64,000 nucleotides of DNA from Hormiphora californensis. Lineage: Eukaryota; Ctenophora; Tentaculata; Cydippida; Pleurobrachiidae. This document shows, piece after piece, positions 23,780 through 38,827 of this stretch. Made by a program: the position numbers and the translations under genes. The DNA lies in contig CM035351.1 of NCBI GenBank assembly GCA_020137815.1, positions 6,984,815 to 7,048,814 on the forward strand, given 5' to 3'. Under the pieces are notes generated by a model. That model saw only the letters and a program-made list of their open reading frames with translations. It made no database searches and had not been told where the DNA came from. The first letter of the stretch is position 1. Every line of letters begins with the position of its first letter.

Positions 23780-24300
23780 CAGTGGTGTGGCTGTATATCT
23801 TCTATTGTGTGTCGGACTCTCAACTGGACACTTCATGGAATGAAGCTCAAATTGACATTCCCGGGGTCGGATTCAGCTTTCAGCAACTCACAGCGAGGAC
23901 CTCGTTCCAGAAACTTTGACGACTTCGACAGTAAAGATTGGCTCACAGGCAAGACTTTTTAACTGACCATGACATGCCCACTTTTTTTTTTCGTTTTTAG
24001 CTTTTTTGCACGCGATTTTAGATTAGTTTTTTGACAGTGTTTTGTTATAACTATATTTGTTGCATCTAATCAACCAATTAATGCATTTTAAATGTGAAAT
24101 CCCTAGCTCTGACGGCTGACCCTGTTTATGACGGCGAAAAACTTCCATTCAACGTTTGCCGCCAGTTTTGCTTTTGTACAACACTAAACGTTGCCGCGCC
24201 GCGCACTCACATTTTAAAATTTTCGGCCGAGAATTTTTAAATCCGGATCCCAAATTTTTGTTTTTTCACCGCGTTTTTTCTCAGAACTCGCTCCTCCGTG
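23780..24300. other. Intergenic, TMEM245 to ALDH9A1
   Basis: This stretch holds the 3' end of TMEM245 and the promoter side of ALDH9A1. No separate gene is recognised; short plus-strand frames lack conserved features. Confidence 0.5.
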
Positions 24301-26868
<2,568 letters not shown>

Positions 26869-27090
26869 AGATATATTAGGGTCGAGTTTTTATTGTTATT
26901 AATCTTTGTTCATGGTTTTGTGTGTACATGTCCGATATTTTATACCACGTAATCTGACCTTTTACTCTGCTCTGATGTCACACCTAACTCTGAGACTCTT
27001 GTAACAATTCTCTCCACATGATAATTATAGGATATGTGACACAAGATAAACCTCCTCCATTCTCTGGTGTTGTAAACGTTACCTCGCATC

Positions 27091-27504
27091 ATGGGTTACA
27101 CGTTCCGTGAGTTATACTGCTTCAAAGCCAGACCCAGGCACAGATGGAGGGGGTCTGCAGCCGCTAAACACGCCGAGCATACAGTAGCGGGAGATATTTA
27201 TGTGGGGGACTACGCTCGGTTAAGGTGGGGAATGAAGTACCTGGGTGTGCCATTAGCATTTCTAGGTTTCACCTTCACCTGGGGGTACTACCTAGTGAGG
27301 AGCCACGGAATGTTGCACTACATTAATGATCCTGTAGAGGGAGCTAAAGTGTATTATGAGAAATTAGTGAATAATAATCTGGTAAAGATGGCTAAAGATG
27401 ATCGGGCGGCGAGGCAACGTGAGGCGTATAAAAAGGCCCTGGAGAAAAAGGAGAGGGAGATTATGGCACAATTCGCAGAATTTGAAATTGAGGATGAGAA
27501 ATGA
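27091..27504 (+). CDS. Small single-pass membrane protein, unknown
   Basis: A 137-residue single-exon frame. It has a basic, aromatic N-terminus (RELYCFKARPRHRW), one hydrophobic segment at about 52-68 (GVPLAFLGFTFTWGYYLV), and a C-terminal half rich in Lys/Glu/Arg/Ala likely to form a long helix (about 85-137, DDRAARQREAYKKALEKKER). This layout is seen in small accessory subunits of mitochondrial inner-membrane complexes, but no specific family is recognised. It lies 222 bp after ALDH9A1 and 123 bp before OGG1. The coherent amphipathic composition and its position in a tight gene row support it being real. Confidence 0.65.
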   Translation: MGYTFRELYCFKARPRHRWRGSAAAKHAEHTVAGDIYVGDYARLRWGMKYLGVPLAFLGFTFTWGYYLVRSHGMLHYINDPVEGAKVYYEKLVNNNLVKMAKDDRAARQREAYKKALEKKEREIMAQFAEFEIEDEK

Positions 27505-27627
27505 ACACAGATCTGTTTTTATAAAACTCATTTTATAGTTGTGTTAGTTTTCGTATTTGTTAAATGTTACAGTTTTACAGTGAGTGTGTTGAGTCTTAAA
27601 ACTAACTAATCCCTGTTTTCTAGTGAC

Positions 27628-28861
27628 ATGAGAAACTATGCACTATCAGAGCTATGTCACCGGCTCCCTGTTTCCCTCTCAGAACTGAACATTGACAAGA
27701 TCCTGGCATCAGGCCAAGTATTCAGATGGAGGAAGAGTGGGGAGACATGGTTCGGGGTTACCGGATCCCGACTATTTGTTCTCAGACAAGACTCAACTGC
27801 CGTGCATTACACATGGTATGATATGGGGGATAATATGAGCAGTGAAGGAGAAGAATCTAAAGAGGATCCAATCAGTAAGGATGATAGAGAGGAAGAAGTG
27901 AGGGAACAACTTTCAGATTTCTTTAACTTGAATATAAAGGTAGTCAGAGCTAAGCGGGGCTTGGTCGACTGACGGACACCTCACTTCACTTGTTAGGGAA
28001 CACGCCGGGCTGCGTCTTATCAGGAATGACCCTTACGAGTGTCTTATCTCCTTTATAACCTCAGCCTGCAACAATATACCACGCATATCATCCCTCCTTC
28101 TCTCCCTCTCCTCTCTCTCCGAAGTGTCCCATTCTATCTCCAACACTAACCTTCCATCCCCTCCCACCCATCTCCATCTTCTCTCAGCCGGGTATGGAGG
28201 ATCGGTTACGGAAGCTTGGGTTTGGATACCGGGCCAAATACCTGGTTTCAGCGCTAACTGAGGTCCAGGAGCGGGGCGGTAAGGACTGGTTGATGGGGTT
28301 AAGAGAGATGTCATTGGCAGATGCTAGGGTGGAGTTGTGTAGTTTGGCAGGTGTGGGCCCCAAGGTAGCATCCTGTGTGTGCCTCATGTCCCTTGATAAA
28401 CACGATGCCGTACCAATAGACACCCATATCCATCAGGTTAATATATTCACACTCTAGTTACCCCCTAGTTACCACTTACCTTACTAGTTACCCCCTAGTA
28501 ACCCACTTGTTACCCCTACTCCCTCTTTTTCTATCTCTGATTCTGTTTCCAGGTGGCAATTAAGTTTTACAAGCAGCCAAAACGAAGTTTAACACCAGCA
28601 CTACACGCTCAAATTGAGGAGTATTTCCAGGAGTGTCATGGCGACTACGCGGGGTGGGCTCAGCTCTACCTCTTCTATAGCAATGTAACCAATAAGGGAT
28701 CCCATGCTACCAACCCTGCTAAGGCAGTTCCAGATGAGAACTCTACTCTTGAGAGCAGTGAGAAGAAGAGCAAAACAGAGGATAGTAGTGAAAGGAAGAG
28801 TAAAACAGAGGATAGTAGTGAAAGGAAGAGTAAACGTCGAAAATCTAGGCCAGTCATATGA
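27628..28861 (+). CDS. OGG1: 8-oxoguanine DNA glycosylase
   Basis: Base-excision repair glycosylase/AP lyase for 8-oxoguanine. Exons 27628-28436 and 28553-28861. Recognisable blocks: ILASGQVFRWRKSGETWFG (N-terminal domain), NDPYECLISFITSACNNIPR, LRKLGFGYRAKYL, the helix-hairpin-helix with catalytic lysine (LAGVGPKVASCVCLMSLDK), the catalytic aspartate in DAVPIDTHIHQ, and DYAGWAQLYLF. The C-terminus has a Ser/Lys/Glu repeat (SSERKSKTED, twice) resembling a nuclear targeting tail. Two breaks in exon 1 fall at G runs one base too long (GGGG 27956-27959; GGG 28190-28192). Correcting both gives 371 residues with the phase matching exon 2. Alternatively, 28129-28186 lies within a 64-bp GTG...CAG intron that would fix the second break but delete a conserved-looking LPSP...HLHLLS stretch. 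The final codons lie inside a palindromic element starting at 28846. Confidence 0.85.
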
Positions 28862-30175
28862 TGTCGAAAGTAGATCAAAAATCGGCGTTCAAGTTGTAAA
28901 TCTAATTCCACTTCTATGGCACTCTAATAGGTCCCTAGAACCACCAAAAAAATTCACCGCACTCTACGCGGTGGAGAACTTGACTTAATTGGGCCTAATT
29001 GGTTACAGGGTACTTTCAGCCTGAAGCCAACACCGTAAGTGCTCTTAGAGTAGGAGTAGAGAAAAAAACAAGGGCACTAAAGTGATCAGCGCCCTCACAT
29101 TAGTGGGGGTAGGTGCTAGAATTAAGTCTATATCTCATCCCGTTAATTAGATAATTGGATAATTAGATGCGCACATAGCCGTTTTATGGTTATACGGTAA
29201 AAACCATCTTAGGAAACGAGTAGAGAAAAAACCAAGGGCACTAAAGTGTTCAGCGACCTCACATTAGTGGGGGTAGGTGCTGGAATTAAGTCTCTATCTC
29301 ATCTGGATAATTAGATAATTGGTTAATTAGATGCGCACATAGCCGTTTTTGGCCATATGGCTATATCCACTTAGGAGAGGCGTAGAGACTTTTTAGAGGC
29401 GCCATTTTGTAGGCAATGGCCAAGTTATGGGGGGTCTACGTCGGACTTTTAATCTCTATCTCCAACCGTTTAGCCGTTATTAGGCTTTAAAGGTGCTCAA
29501 AATCGGGCTTTTTACCGTTTTTTGCTCATTTTGAGCGCCTTTAAAGCCTAATAACGGCTAAACGGTTAGAGATAGAGCTTAAAAGTCCGACGAAGACCCC
29601 CCATAACTTGGCCATTGCCTACAAAATGGCGCCTGTAAAAAGTCTCTACGCCTCTCCTAAGTGGATATAGCCATATGGCCAAAAACGGCTATGTGCGCAT
29701 CTAATTAACCAATTATCTAATTATCCAGATGAGATAGAGACTTAATTCCAGCACCTACCCCCACTAATGTGAGGTCGCTGAACACTTTAGTGCCCTTGGT
29801 TTTTTCTCTACTCGTTTCCTAACATGGTTTTTACCGTATAACCATAAAACGGCTATGTGCGCATCTAATTATCCAATTATCTAATTAACGGGATGAGATA
29901 TAGACTTAATTCCAGCACCTACCCCCACTAATGTGAGGGCGCTGATCACTTTAGTGCCCTTGTTTTTTTCTCTACTCCTACTCTAAGGGCACTTACGGTG
30001 TTGGCTTCAGGCTGAAAGTACCCTGTAACCAATTAGGCCCAATTAAGTCAAGTTCTCCACCGCGTAGAGTGCGGTGAATTTTTTTGGTGGTTCTAGGGAC
30101 CTATTAGAGTGCCATAGAAGTGGAATTAGATTTACAACTTTTACGCCGAGAAAAAAACGTCATATGACCGGCCTA
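28846..30175. mobile_element. 1.33-kb palindromic element overlapping the OGG1 stop
   Basis: Nearly perfect inverted repeat with arms of about 660 bp and a centre near 29510. The outermost match is taggcc (28846-28851) to ggccta (30170-30175). A TA on each side is compatible with a Tc1/mariner-type TA duplication, but this is inferred from the ends only. The arms contain two diverged internal repeats (blocks around 29040-29160 and 29210-29340). No transposase. The OGG1 stop codon (28859-28861) lies in the left arm. Confidence 0.8.
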
Positions 30176-31299
<1,124 letters not shown>

Positions 31300-31322
31300 T
31301 GTGAGTGAGGGAGAGAGAAAGA

Positions 31323-31388
<66 letters not shown>

Positions 31389-32241
31389 AGAAAGAGAGAA
31401 GAGAGAGAGAAAGAGAGCGAGTGAGAAAGAGAGCGAGCGAGGGGCAGGGTGGAACAGAAAGATCACACCTAATTGGAGAAATTGGGCTGAAGAAGATAAG
31501 AATGGGACATGCGAGAGAGGGAAAAAAAGGGGGGGGGATGATGATTGATGAAAGAGGAAGAATGCTCTGGCAGGGGCAAAAATGCGCTGGCAGGGGCAAA
31601 AATAGGGAAAGTGAGGGAAAGTGAGGAAGAAAAGAGAGACAAAGAAGATACAGAGAAGAGATGGGCAGGCTGGAGAGTCAAGAAAGAGAAACTAGGCAGA
31701 GGACCAGGGCACTGGGCAGCGGACAAGCCAGGATAAGAGGCCCAGAAGCAAGAAAAGGGGATGACACTCGAATACAAGAATGCAGCAAACAGGAGTCAGG
31801 AGAAATACGTCCAATAATGGACAAGAGGGGAATCACAAAACCTGAACGTAAAAATATAGAAATATAAGATACAAAAGAAAAAAAAAGGGGGGGGGGGGTA
31901 CTACAGCTGTAACAGACTATACTATACATATAAATGAAAAGGAGAGGATACAGGAATAATGAACCTACAAGTGGGCTGATACAGACCAGAACAGACCAGA
32001 ACAGACCAGACACTACGCTAACAGGGATAGAGGTTCAGACGAGATACAGACTCAACAACAACTGGACAAGCAAGCAGACTGGTTCTTATCTGATTGTTGA
32101 GAAGTTGCTTCTTGATGTGAACTCCTCCAATATAATAGTCCATAGTTGATTTGCAGGATTTGGTAAATTCTCTGAGAATTCTATGTCCCCAGGATACAGA
32201 CATCGACAGATAAAACAAAACAACGAGCGATGAAATTTAAT
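31300..32241. repeat. (GA)n and purine-rich non-coding sequence
   Basis: GA repeats run at 31313-31440, followed by G/A-rich sequence with short direct repeats (ggcaggggcaaaaat, twice near 31567-31605; cagaccagaa near 31982-32010). Frames here are composition artefacts. No gene recognised. Confidence 0.7.
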
Positions 32242-32350
<109 letters not shown>

Positions 32351-32363
32351 CTGAAGGTTTGTC

Positions 32364-33104
32364 ATGTCTGAGATTTGGAAGCATCCTCCATGTCTGGACC
32401 CCTCTCCAGTTATCGCTGCACGGCTCTCTATCTCTCAAGATGCAGCCACAGAGCTCATCTCAAATGAAGTCTGCACCTGTATCAACATCACTACAGAGCA
32501 GGGACAAGATATGGTGGAATCAGCCATGTCCCATCTAGTGGAACTGTCGCATGTCTACAGACGCCAAACAGCCATGACTACTTGTGGGGTAGCGTCTATA
32601 GCAATAACCGTGGACTACCTTGACAGAAAAGCAGAGGAGCTGTCTACTGAGGAGGATGTGTTTAAATATTTTAGAGTTACCAGCGATACAGGTCCGGCTA
32701 TTTTGGACGAGGGTGTCGTCAGGAAATGTGGCATGACCCTGGATACTCTTGCACGTGCATGTGCCCAGTTCTACCCCTCAGCTACTAAAATACACCGTCC
32801 TGAGACCCTGGGGGACCTCAAGATGCTCCTAGAGGATCACTTCCTCACTCCTGAAGTGTGTGGTAGACGGTCAGTGATCCTGTGTAACTATAACATGACA
32901 CTAGCAGGGCAGGGTAGTTGGTGGGGTGGCCACATATCCCCCATAGCAGCATATAACTCCAAGACGGGTCATGTTCTGGTGCTGGATGTATGGATGTACA
33001 CTGAGCCCTGCTGGGTGTCATTGGAGATGTTGCTCGCTGCAACACGACACCATGACCCCGATTCTGGTCTACCAAGAGGCTTTGTGCGGGTCACTTCTAA
33101 CTGA
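32364..33104 (+). CDS. Phytochelatin synthase-like papain-fold protein
   Basis: Phytochelatin synthase (gamma-Glu-Cys dipeptidyl transpeptidase) makes metal-binding peptides from glutathione. The 246-residue single exon has the family's catalytic region: the cysteine in [16 protein letters not shown] (Cys74), and [20 protein letters not shown] with His190 followed by Asp208 in LVLDV. The 18-residue His-to-Asp spacing equals that of the plant enzyme. [18 protein letters not shown] matches the conserved following segment. There is no C-terminal Cys-rich regulatory domain, so the protein resembles the short, half-molecule members known from bacteria. Such forms often only remove Gly from glutathione. 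The start follows a (TC)n tract with no clear upstream exon; a spliced N-terminal extension cannot be excluded. Confidence 0.85.
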   Translation: MSEIWKHPPCLDPSPVIAARLSISQDAATELISNEVCTCINITTEQGQDMVESAMSHLVELSHVYRRQTAMTTCGVASIAITVDYLDRKAEELSTEEDVFKYFRVTSDTGPAILDEGVVRKCGMTLDTLARACAQFYPSATKIHRPETLGDLKMLLEDHFLTPEVCGRRSVILCNYNMTLAGQGSWWGGHISPIAAYNSKTGHVLVLDVWMYTEPCWVSLEMLLAATRHHDPDSGLPRGFVRVTSN

Positions 33105-33465
33105 TAAAGGAGACAATTATTGATTAAACATGTTTTGATTCAGATCATGAGGTTTTTTATTGTTAAGTTTTATCTTTAATTGATGTCATGATTCATTTTT
33201 CTGTTCTTAGTGTGCTACTTTGACCGCGTGTTTTATTGTTTTATAAGCAGTACGTGTACCTACTACCTACCCACCAGGTGCCACCCACACACTATAGTTG
33301 GCGCTATATTGTGAAATATGAATGTGTTCCTTGAGTGTTCCAAATACACGTCTCGAAATGTTTCTCTCCCCGTCTTTGTTATAAGAGGAGGGCACACTCT
33401 GATGTATGGTAATTAGCACTAAGTACTAAGTTAGTACTACTAACCCCACTATGTGTTATAGCAAT
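33105..33465. other. Intergenic, PCS-like to ACSL
   Basis: No gene seen. A likely splice acceptor (gttatag) at about 33455-33461 suggests the ACSL start codon lies in an exon preceded by an untranslated exon in this stretch. Confidence 0.45.
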
Positions 33466-36400
33466 ATGGAGATCAGCAGGTTAATGTCAGAGAGAACTGA
33501 GGCGGGTGAGCGGCAATGGTGTAGTATACGATGCAAGGGACAGCAGCCCTATATCTCCGAGGCAGACGACTGTAAGACACTCTACCAGGCCTTCCAGAGA
33601 GGTCTCAGTATCACTATGGATGGGCCCTGTCTGGGGTGGAGACCTGGTCCCGAGGAGCCCTACTCCTGGCTCAGTTATCAAGAGGTAGATGCCCTGGCTG
33701 CCAAGGTGGCTAGTGGTCTGGTGTGGAGGGGTGTGAAGAAGGCAGAATTTGTGGGGATCTCATCACATAACTGTTGTGAGTGGACCACACTGGCCATTGG
33801 ATGCGATAGGCAGGTAATATAATGGGGTTATCTAATATTCAAAACCTAGGAATTCCAAATTGGGGACAAGAAGTCAGATTTGTGAGTCTCCTCTCTCCCC
33901 TTGATCTGCTGAACTCGCACAGAGCATGCGTGTGAGCTAAACAACCCTCCCCTGCTCATAAAACAACACAAGTTTCCAATACTTCCTCTACCAGGCAATG
34001 ATACTGTGCCCCCTGTACGACACTCTGGGAGAGGAGGCAGTCAAGTTTTGTGTTAACCAGACTGAACTGAAAGTACTAATTTGTGCTGCCAAAACCACCG
34101 CCGCCTACCTATCTTATCTTCCCGAGGTACAAGGCATTTTTCATTTTATCATGCTGCTAAGAAATCCAAAACCTCTTTTAGATAATAATATAGTCTACAT
34201 CTATCAGCAGAGTTTGCTAAAACCTATTTTGCTCTAACCCTCCTTTATAGGGACATAGAGAGCGTCGATCAAGCCAAAATAATAAAACAATATCCCCCCC
34301 AGACACCCACTGTGAAGGTGGTGGTTAAGATAGGACCTGTTACAGAGGAGGAGAAGGAGCAGGGCAGTGTACATGGTGTTGATGTGATCAGTTTTAGTGA
34401 TCTAGTTAAAGATGGAGAGGAACACCCTGTACCTGCTGACCCTCCCGCTCCTGGAGATATTGCTACTATTTGCTATACCAGCGGAACCACAGGTGATTAC
34501 ACGTGATTGAATGTGATACTGTTCTGTGTATACAACAGTCAACCTCGATTTACCCTTCCCAAGAGGGGTAACTCCAGGTTTGGATTGTTTGTGTCCTTGA
34601 ATTGTGTGATTTCAGCCGGCTCCTTTGTATTTGGCATGCCAGTATCTGATTGAGATGTTGTGTGTTGTGTTTGTGCCTGCTAATGTATTTTGCCTCCCAA
34701 AAAGTGTTAATCGCTGTCAGGTATCTCCCCTAGAATCTCCCTTCCTCTGAGAGGTAACTAGGGAGGTACCTGACAGTGCAAGTGAGGCATGGTCATGCTA
34801 ATAATTTGCTCTCCTCGGGCCTCCCAGGACTTCCTAAGGGTGCCATGCTCACCCACGGAGCCATGACCAGCACCGCATACGCTGTTGAATCAATATTGAG
34901 CGAGCACCGAATGACCCGTGATGATGTCAACATATCCTATCTGCCCGCTTCACATGTCTTCGAGCGGGAACTCCAGGTAACTCCTTGTAACTGCATGCTC
35001 CTCTTTCAGGGGAGCCAAAGGGTGTCATGATCTCCCACTACTGTCTTATATCCACTGTATATGCGGTGGGTAGTCACTTGGCGGAACATACCTTCACCTC
35101 AGAGGACTGTGAGATATCCTACCTACCCGCCGCACACGCTTTCGAGCGAGGGCAACAGGTTACATAGTTTGGTGGAGCATTCTTCTGTTGCATGTCAACT
35201 TTAAAACACAGTATTTAAACTTTGTTAAAATTACAATTTGTTAAAGCTGTGTGTCCTAATATTGATTTGATCTCTCTCCAGTATTGTATCCTGATGGCTG
35301 GAGGGAGGATTGGTTTCTGGCAAGGTGATGTCAGGAAGCTAAGCAGTGACATGATGGAATTGAAGCCCACAGTGTTCGCCTGTGTACCTCGCATTATTAA
35401 CAGGATATATGATAAGATCATGGCTGAGGTTCGTGTGTATTATTGTGTACTGACTAGACTGTGTGTACTGAGTTAGATATTATATGACAGGTCTATTACT
35501 TAGCAAGTCTATTGACATGTGTAAAACAGTCTGCTATTAGTCAATAGTCAACTGGTTACACAGATGTCAGATATCTATCTAGATGATTACTGATTATTGA
35601 TAAGTGATTATAATGTATTGGCTAATTAGATATTCTTGTAATGCTGACATCCCTTGTACATCACCCCTCATCTAGGATTTGATAATAGAACAGTTATACA
35701 TCCCCCTCATCTAGGATTTTATAATAAAACAATACACCCCTCTCATCTAGGATTTTATAACAATACATCCCCCTCTAGGTGAACTCTAGCGCAGTGAAGA
35801 GTTATCTATTCAACTGGGCCTTGGGAAGTAAGAAGGCTGAAGTTGGTAATGGTGTGGTCCGAAATAACAGCATGTGGGATTACGTCGTTTTCTCCAAGGT
35901 ACAATTATATGATTAGATCCCAATTAAGTAATAGAGTTGGTACCGATATTCCAATATTGCAATCACATGTTCTAGTAACCCTTGACCCCCGGCCCCCACT
36001 AGCGATCAAGCTGAGAATAAGCTACTTCACCCCTCACTATCAGGTACAAAAGATGTTGGGTGGAAGGGTCAGGTTGATGCCCTGTGGAGCTGCTCCCTTC
36101 AAGTTCGAGGTCCTCCAGTTCTTTAGGGCTGCCCTGGGAGCCGTGGTGCTTGAGGTAAATTCTCAGCTCCCTCCATAGATTGTTGTATGACTCAACACCC
36201 CAGTAATGAAATTGAACAAATTGAATATAATTTTCTGTTTTTGAGATAGGTTTTGTCAGCTTCCTCTAAAAAGTATCCTTCCAGGGCTATGGCCAGACGG
36301 AGTGCTGTGGGTGTTGTGTGGTGTCTATCCCTGGAGATTACAGGGGAGGGTGTGTAGGAGGGGTTGTGCATAATTGTGTCATGAAATTAGAGAGTGTTCC

Positions 36401-37341
36401 TGAAATGGGCTACCACACTGAGAACAATCAAGGTATAAACCAAAGTTCCCTAATTCTGTATTTTGTTGGCATGTCGGACAGTGAAGTGATGATATAAAGA
36501 CTATAGTATCCCCATTCTAAGTATGTTTCATAATATATTCACTAAATATCACACGACCACCAGGTGAGATCTGTATCAAGGGTGACAATGTGTTTTCCTA
36601 TTACTTCAAGAACCCAGAGAAGACTGCTGAAACTCTAGATGAGGGAGGGTGGTTACACACTGGGGATATCGGGGAGATTAACGCGGAGGGAGGGCTCAGG
36701 ATTATAGACAGAAAGAAGAATATCTTCAAACTGAGTCAGGGAGAGTACATTGCACCTGAGAAGATCGAGCTACTGTATGAGAGAATTCCTCTTGTTTCAC
36801 AGGTGAGATATATTGTCATGGTATATTATTGTGTGTCCCCTGTTCATTGTGTGTAAGGTTTTATAGCTATTATTATATGGCCGGGGTAAATGATTTATCG
36901 TAAATTATAAATCAATTATAAGTCCCGAATTTATTGCAAACAGGCAAACAAATAAGTCATGCCACCCTAGCATGGCATGAGAGCTGTGCGTGATTCCGAT
37001 CATTATTGGATATTGTCCAACTCTCCTATCATGCTATGCTTCATTGTTTAGTCATCTATCTTCATTGTTTAACTAAACATTCATATCTCTCTCTCTCTCT
37101 CTCTGTAGGTGTGTGTTTACGGAAACTCTACTAAAAACAACCTTATCGCCCTGGTGATCCCTGACGAGATCGCTGCCAAGAAGTGGGCTAAGGAGGAGGG
37201 GCTGGAGGAGACCAGCATGGAGGAACTTGTTAAAAACAAGGCACTTCGTAAAGTAATCCTGGACGAGGTAGGTTGGCAATGTGCCCGTGATGTAATTATT
37301 AATCCACTGAAAGACACATCTTTCTATCTCTCCTCTTTCTT

Positions 37342-37430
<89 letters not shown>

Positions 37431-37948
37431 ATCTTTCTCTATCTTTCTCTATCTTTCTCTCCCTCTCTCTTTCTTTTTCAACTTGAAAGCACACGGAGTC
37501 TTCCTCAGAGGAGTCTACACTTTGAAAAAGACACGCTTGTATTAAATACACGGTGTCTATCATATTATCAGATCTGTGTGTTTTGCACGCCTAGAAGCGC
37601 CAGTTCCACTTCTCGCGTGTCTAGCTCGCACTTGTTGAGCGCTCTCAGGGCCGGTAACAAACTTCCCATGTTACCACATACCAGCCTCACCAACATTCTA
37701 ATGACCCTATTACATAGTTACTAATAACCCTATTAGTTACTAATAACCCCCAACCCTACTATCAGTGTACCAAGATTGGTCGAGAGGGTGGACTCCGATC
37801 CTTTGAGCTCGTTAAGAAGATGTACCTGGATTACATTCCCTTCTCAATTGAAAACAATCTAATGACACCCACCTTCAAACTGAAGAGACACAACATCAAT
37901 ATCCATTACAAGGATATCATTGAACGAATGTATGAAAACCTGGACTGA
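33466..37948 (+). CDS. Long-chain acyl-CoA synthetase with alternative exons
   Basis: ATP-dependent activation of long-chain fatty acids to acyl-CoA. Exons: 33466-33813, 33995-34126, 34261-34492, then either 34828-34976 (A) or 35010-35158 (B), 35282-35428, 35779-35898, 36044-36154, 36285-36432, 36564-36802, 37109-37267, 37766-37948. With one alternative exon the frame is 655 residues and every phase agrees. Motifs: YTSGTTG followed by GxPKGxM (AMP/P-loop), SYLPAxHxFER, [67 protein letters not shown] (FACS signature) and the C-terminal KLKRHN. The eukaryotic ACSL1/5/6-type branch is inferred. No N-terminal membrane anchor is evident. Exon 3 could instead start at 34251 if the G run there is one base too long. 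A (TC)n tract fills much of the last intron. Confidence 0.9.
34828..34976 (+). other. ACSL alternative exon A (149 bp)
   Basis: Encodes [13 protein letters not shown]... [16 protein letters not shown]. It enters in phase 1 and leaves in phase 0, so 149 bp is not a multiple of three. It is homologous to exon B with identical length and boundary phases. Confidence 0.88.
35010..35158 (+). other. ACSL alternative exon B (149 bp)
   Basis: Encodes [13 protein letters not shown]... [16 protein letters not shown]. It starts only 33 bp after the end of exon A. The donor is GTTACA, weaker than the exon A donor GTAACT. Inclusion of both exons would shift the frame. Confidence 0.88.
37339..37466. repeat. 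(TC)n microsatellite in the last ACSL intron
   Basis: Long imperfect TC tract with TTTC and ATCT interruptions. Confidence 0.95.
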
Positions 37949-38827
37949 TGATGCCAGTTGTGTGTTTGGACTCCCTGGTGGCGTGACTTTGTGTGAGTGA
38001 AACACTAAAGAGAGAGAGAGATATAGGTAGAGGAGAGAGAGAGAAAAGGTTTATGTTTTTTTGAAACACAGAAAATTTTTAGTATAATATTAATTTATGT
38101 ACCTTCTCTGTAGTGCAAATGTGTGATATGTGGACAATTTTTAACTCGCAGATAGCGGGAGAGAAACTTTTTGTAAAGGATATATACCATGATTGATAAT
38201 TTAAATTTGAATGTAAGTTAAGCCAAGACTAATCGTAATGTCCGCCAATGTGAAACGTCCTACCTCTCAAACTCTCTTACCTGATATGGCGTCTCATATT
38301 TGCATAAAATGAGAAATGAGCTTAGGTCGAGTGACCGGATAGGACAAATGACGTAGGCGGCGAAGTCACCAATCCAGACACATCCGCGCAAACTAGCGCT
38401 ATACGACTAGCAAATCCGCGCGCACAGAACAGGCGAGTCTGTGCGCGGCGCCATGTAAGGAGTGTCGATAGTTTGCTTTTCATGTCCACAATGCAGACAA
38501 ACGTGCGCGATTAGTTTCCGGAGTGCTAAAACCACCGCCCAGAGTTTAGTGGTCCAATCAGCCTAATCGATCCTAGTGTTCAAAAATTACAGTTTTTGAG
38601 TTTTCTAGCAGAGACAAAGAAGAAACTACAAAATCTAAAGGAACTTAAACCGTCAAAATTAAAACATCAATTTACGCAGTTTTACACATATCTCATTATC
38701 TCAAGATCTCAGTACCTACTTGGACTCCCAATTAATAATTAACTCAAATGGAGTGCTGTCTTCTGCATAGCATTTCGGAAAAATCATATGGGTTTAAAAG
38801 TACACTCTCTGTCTCCAAACTCTAGTG
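37949..38827. other. Convergent intergenic region
   Basis: Separates the 3' ends of ACSL (plus) and the alpha2delta gene (minus). There is a short GA tract at 38009-38045 and a CG-rich patch at 38390-38460. No gene was recognised. Confidence 0.5.

Noticed and set aside
27940-28192. Programmed +1 frameshifting in OGG1 and ALDH9A1
   Set aside because: The break sites share no slippery codon or stop context, differ in sign between genes (TMEM245 needs an extra base), and always coincide with G runs.
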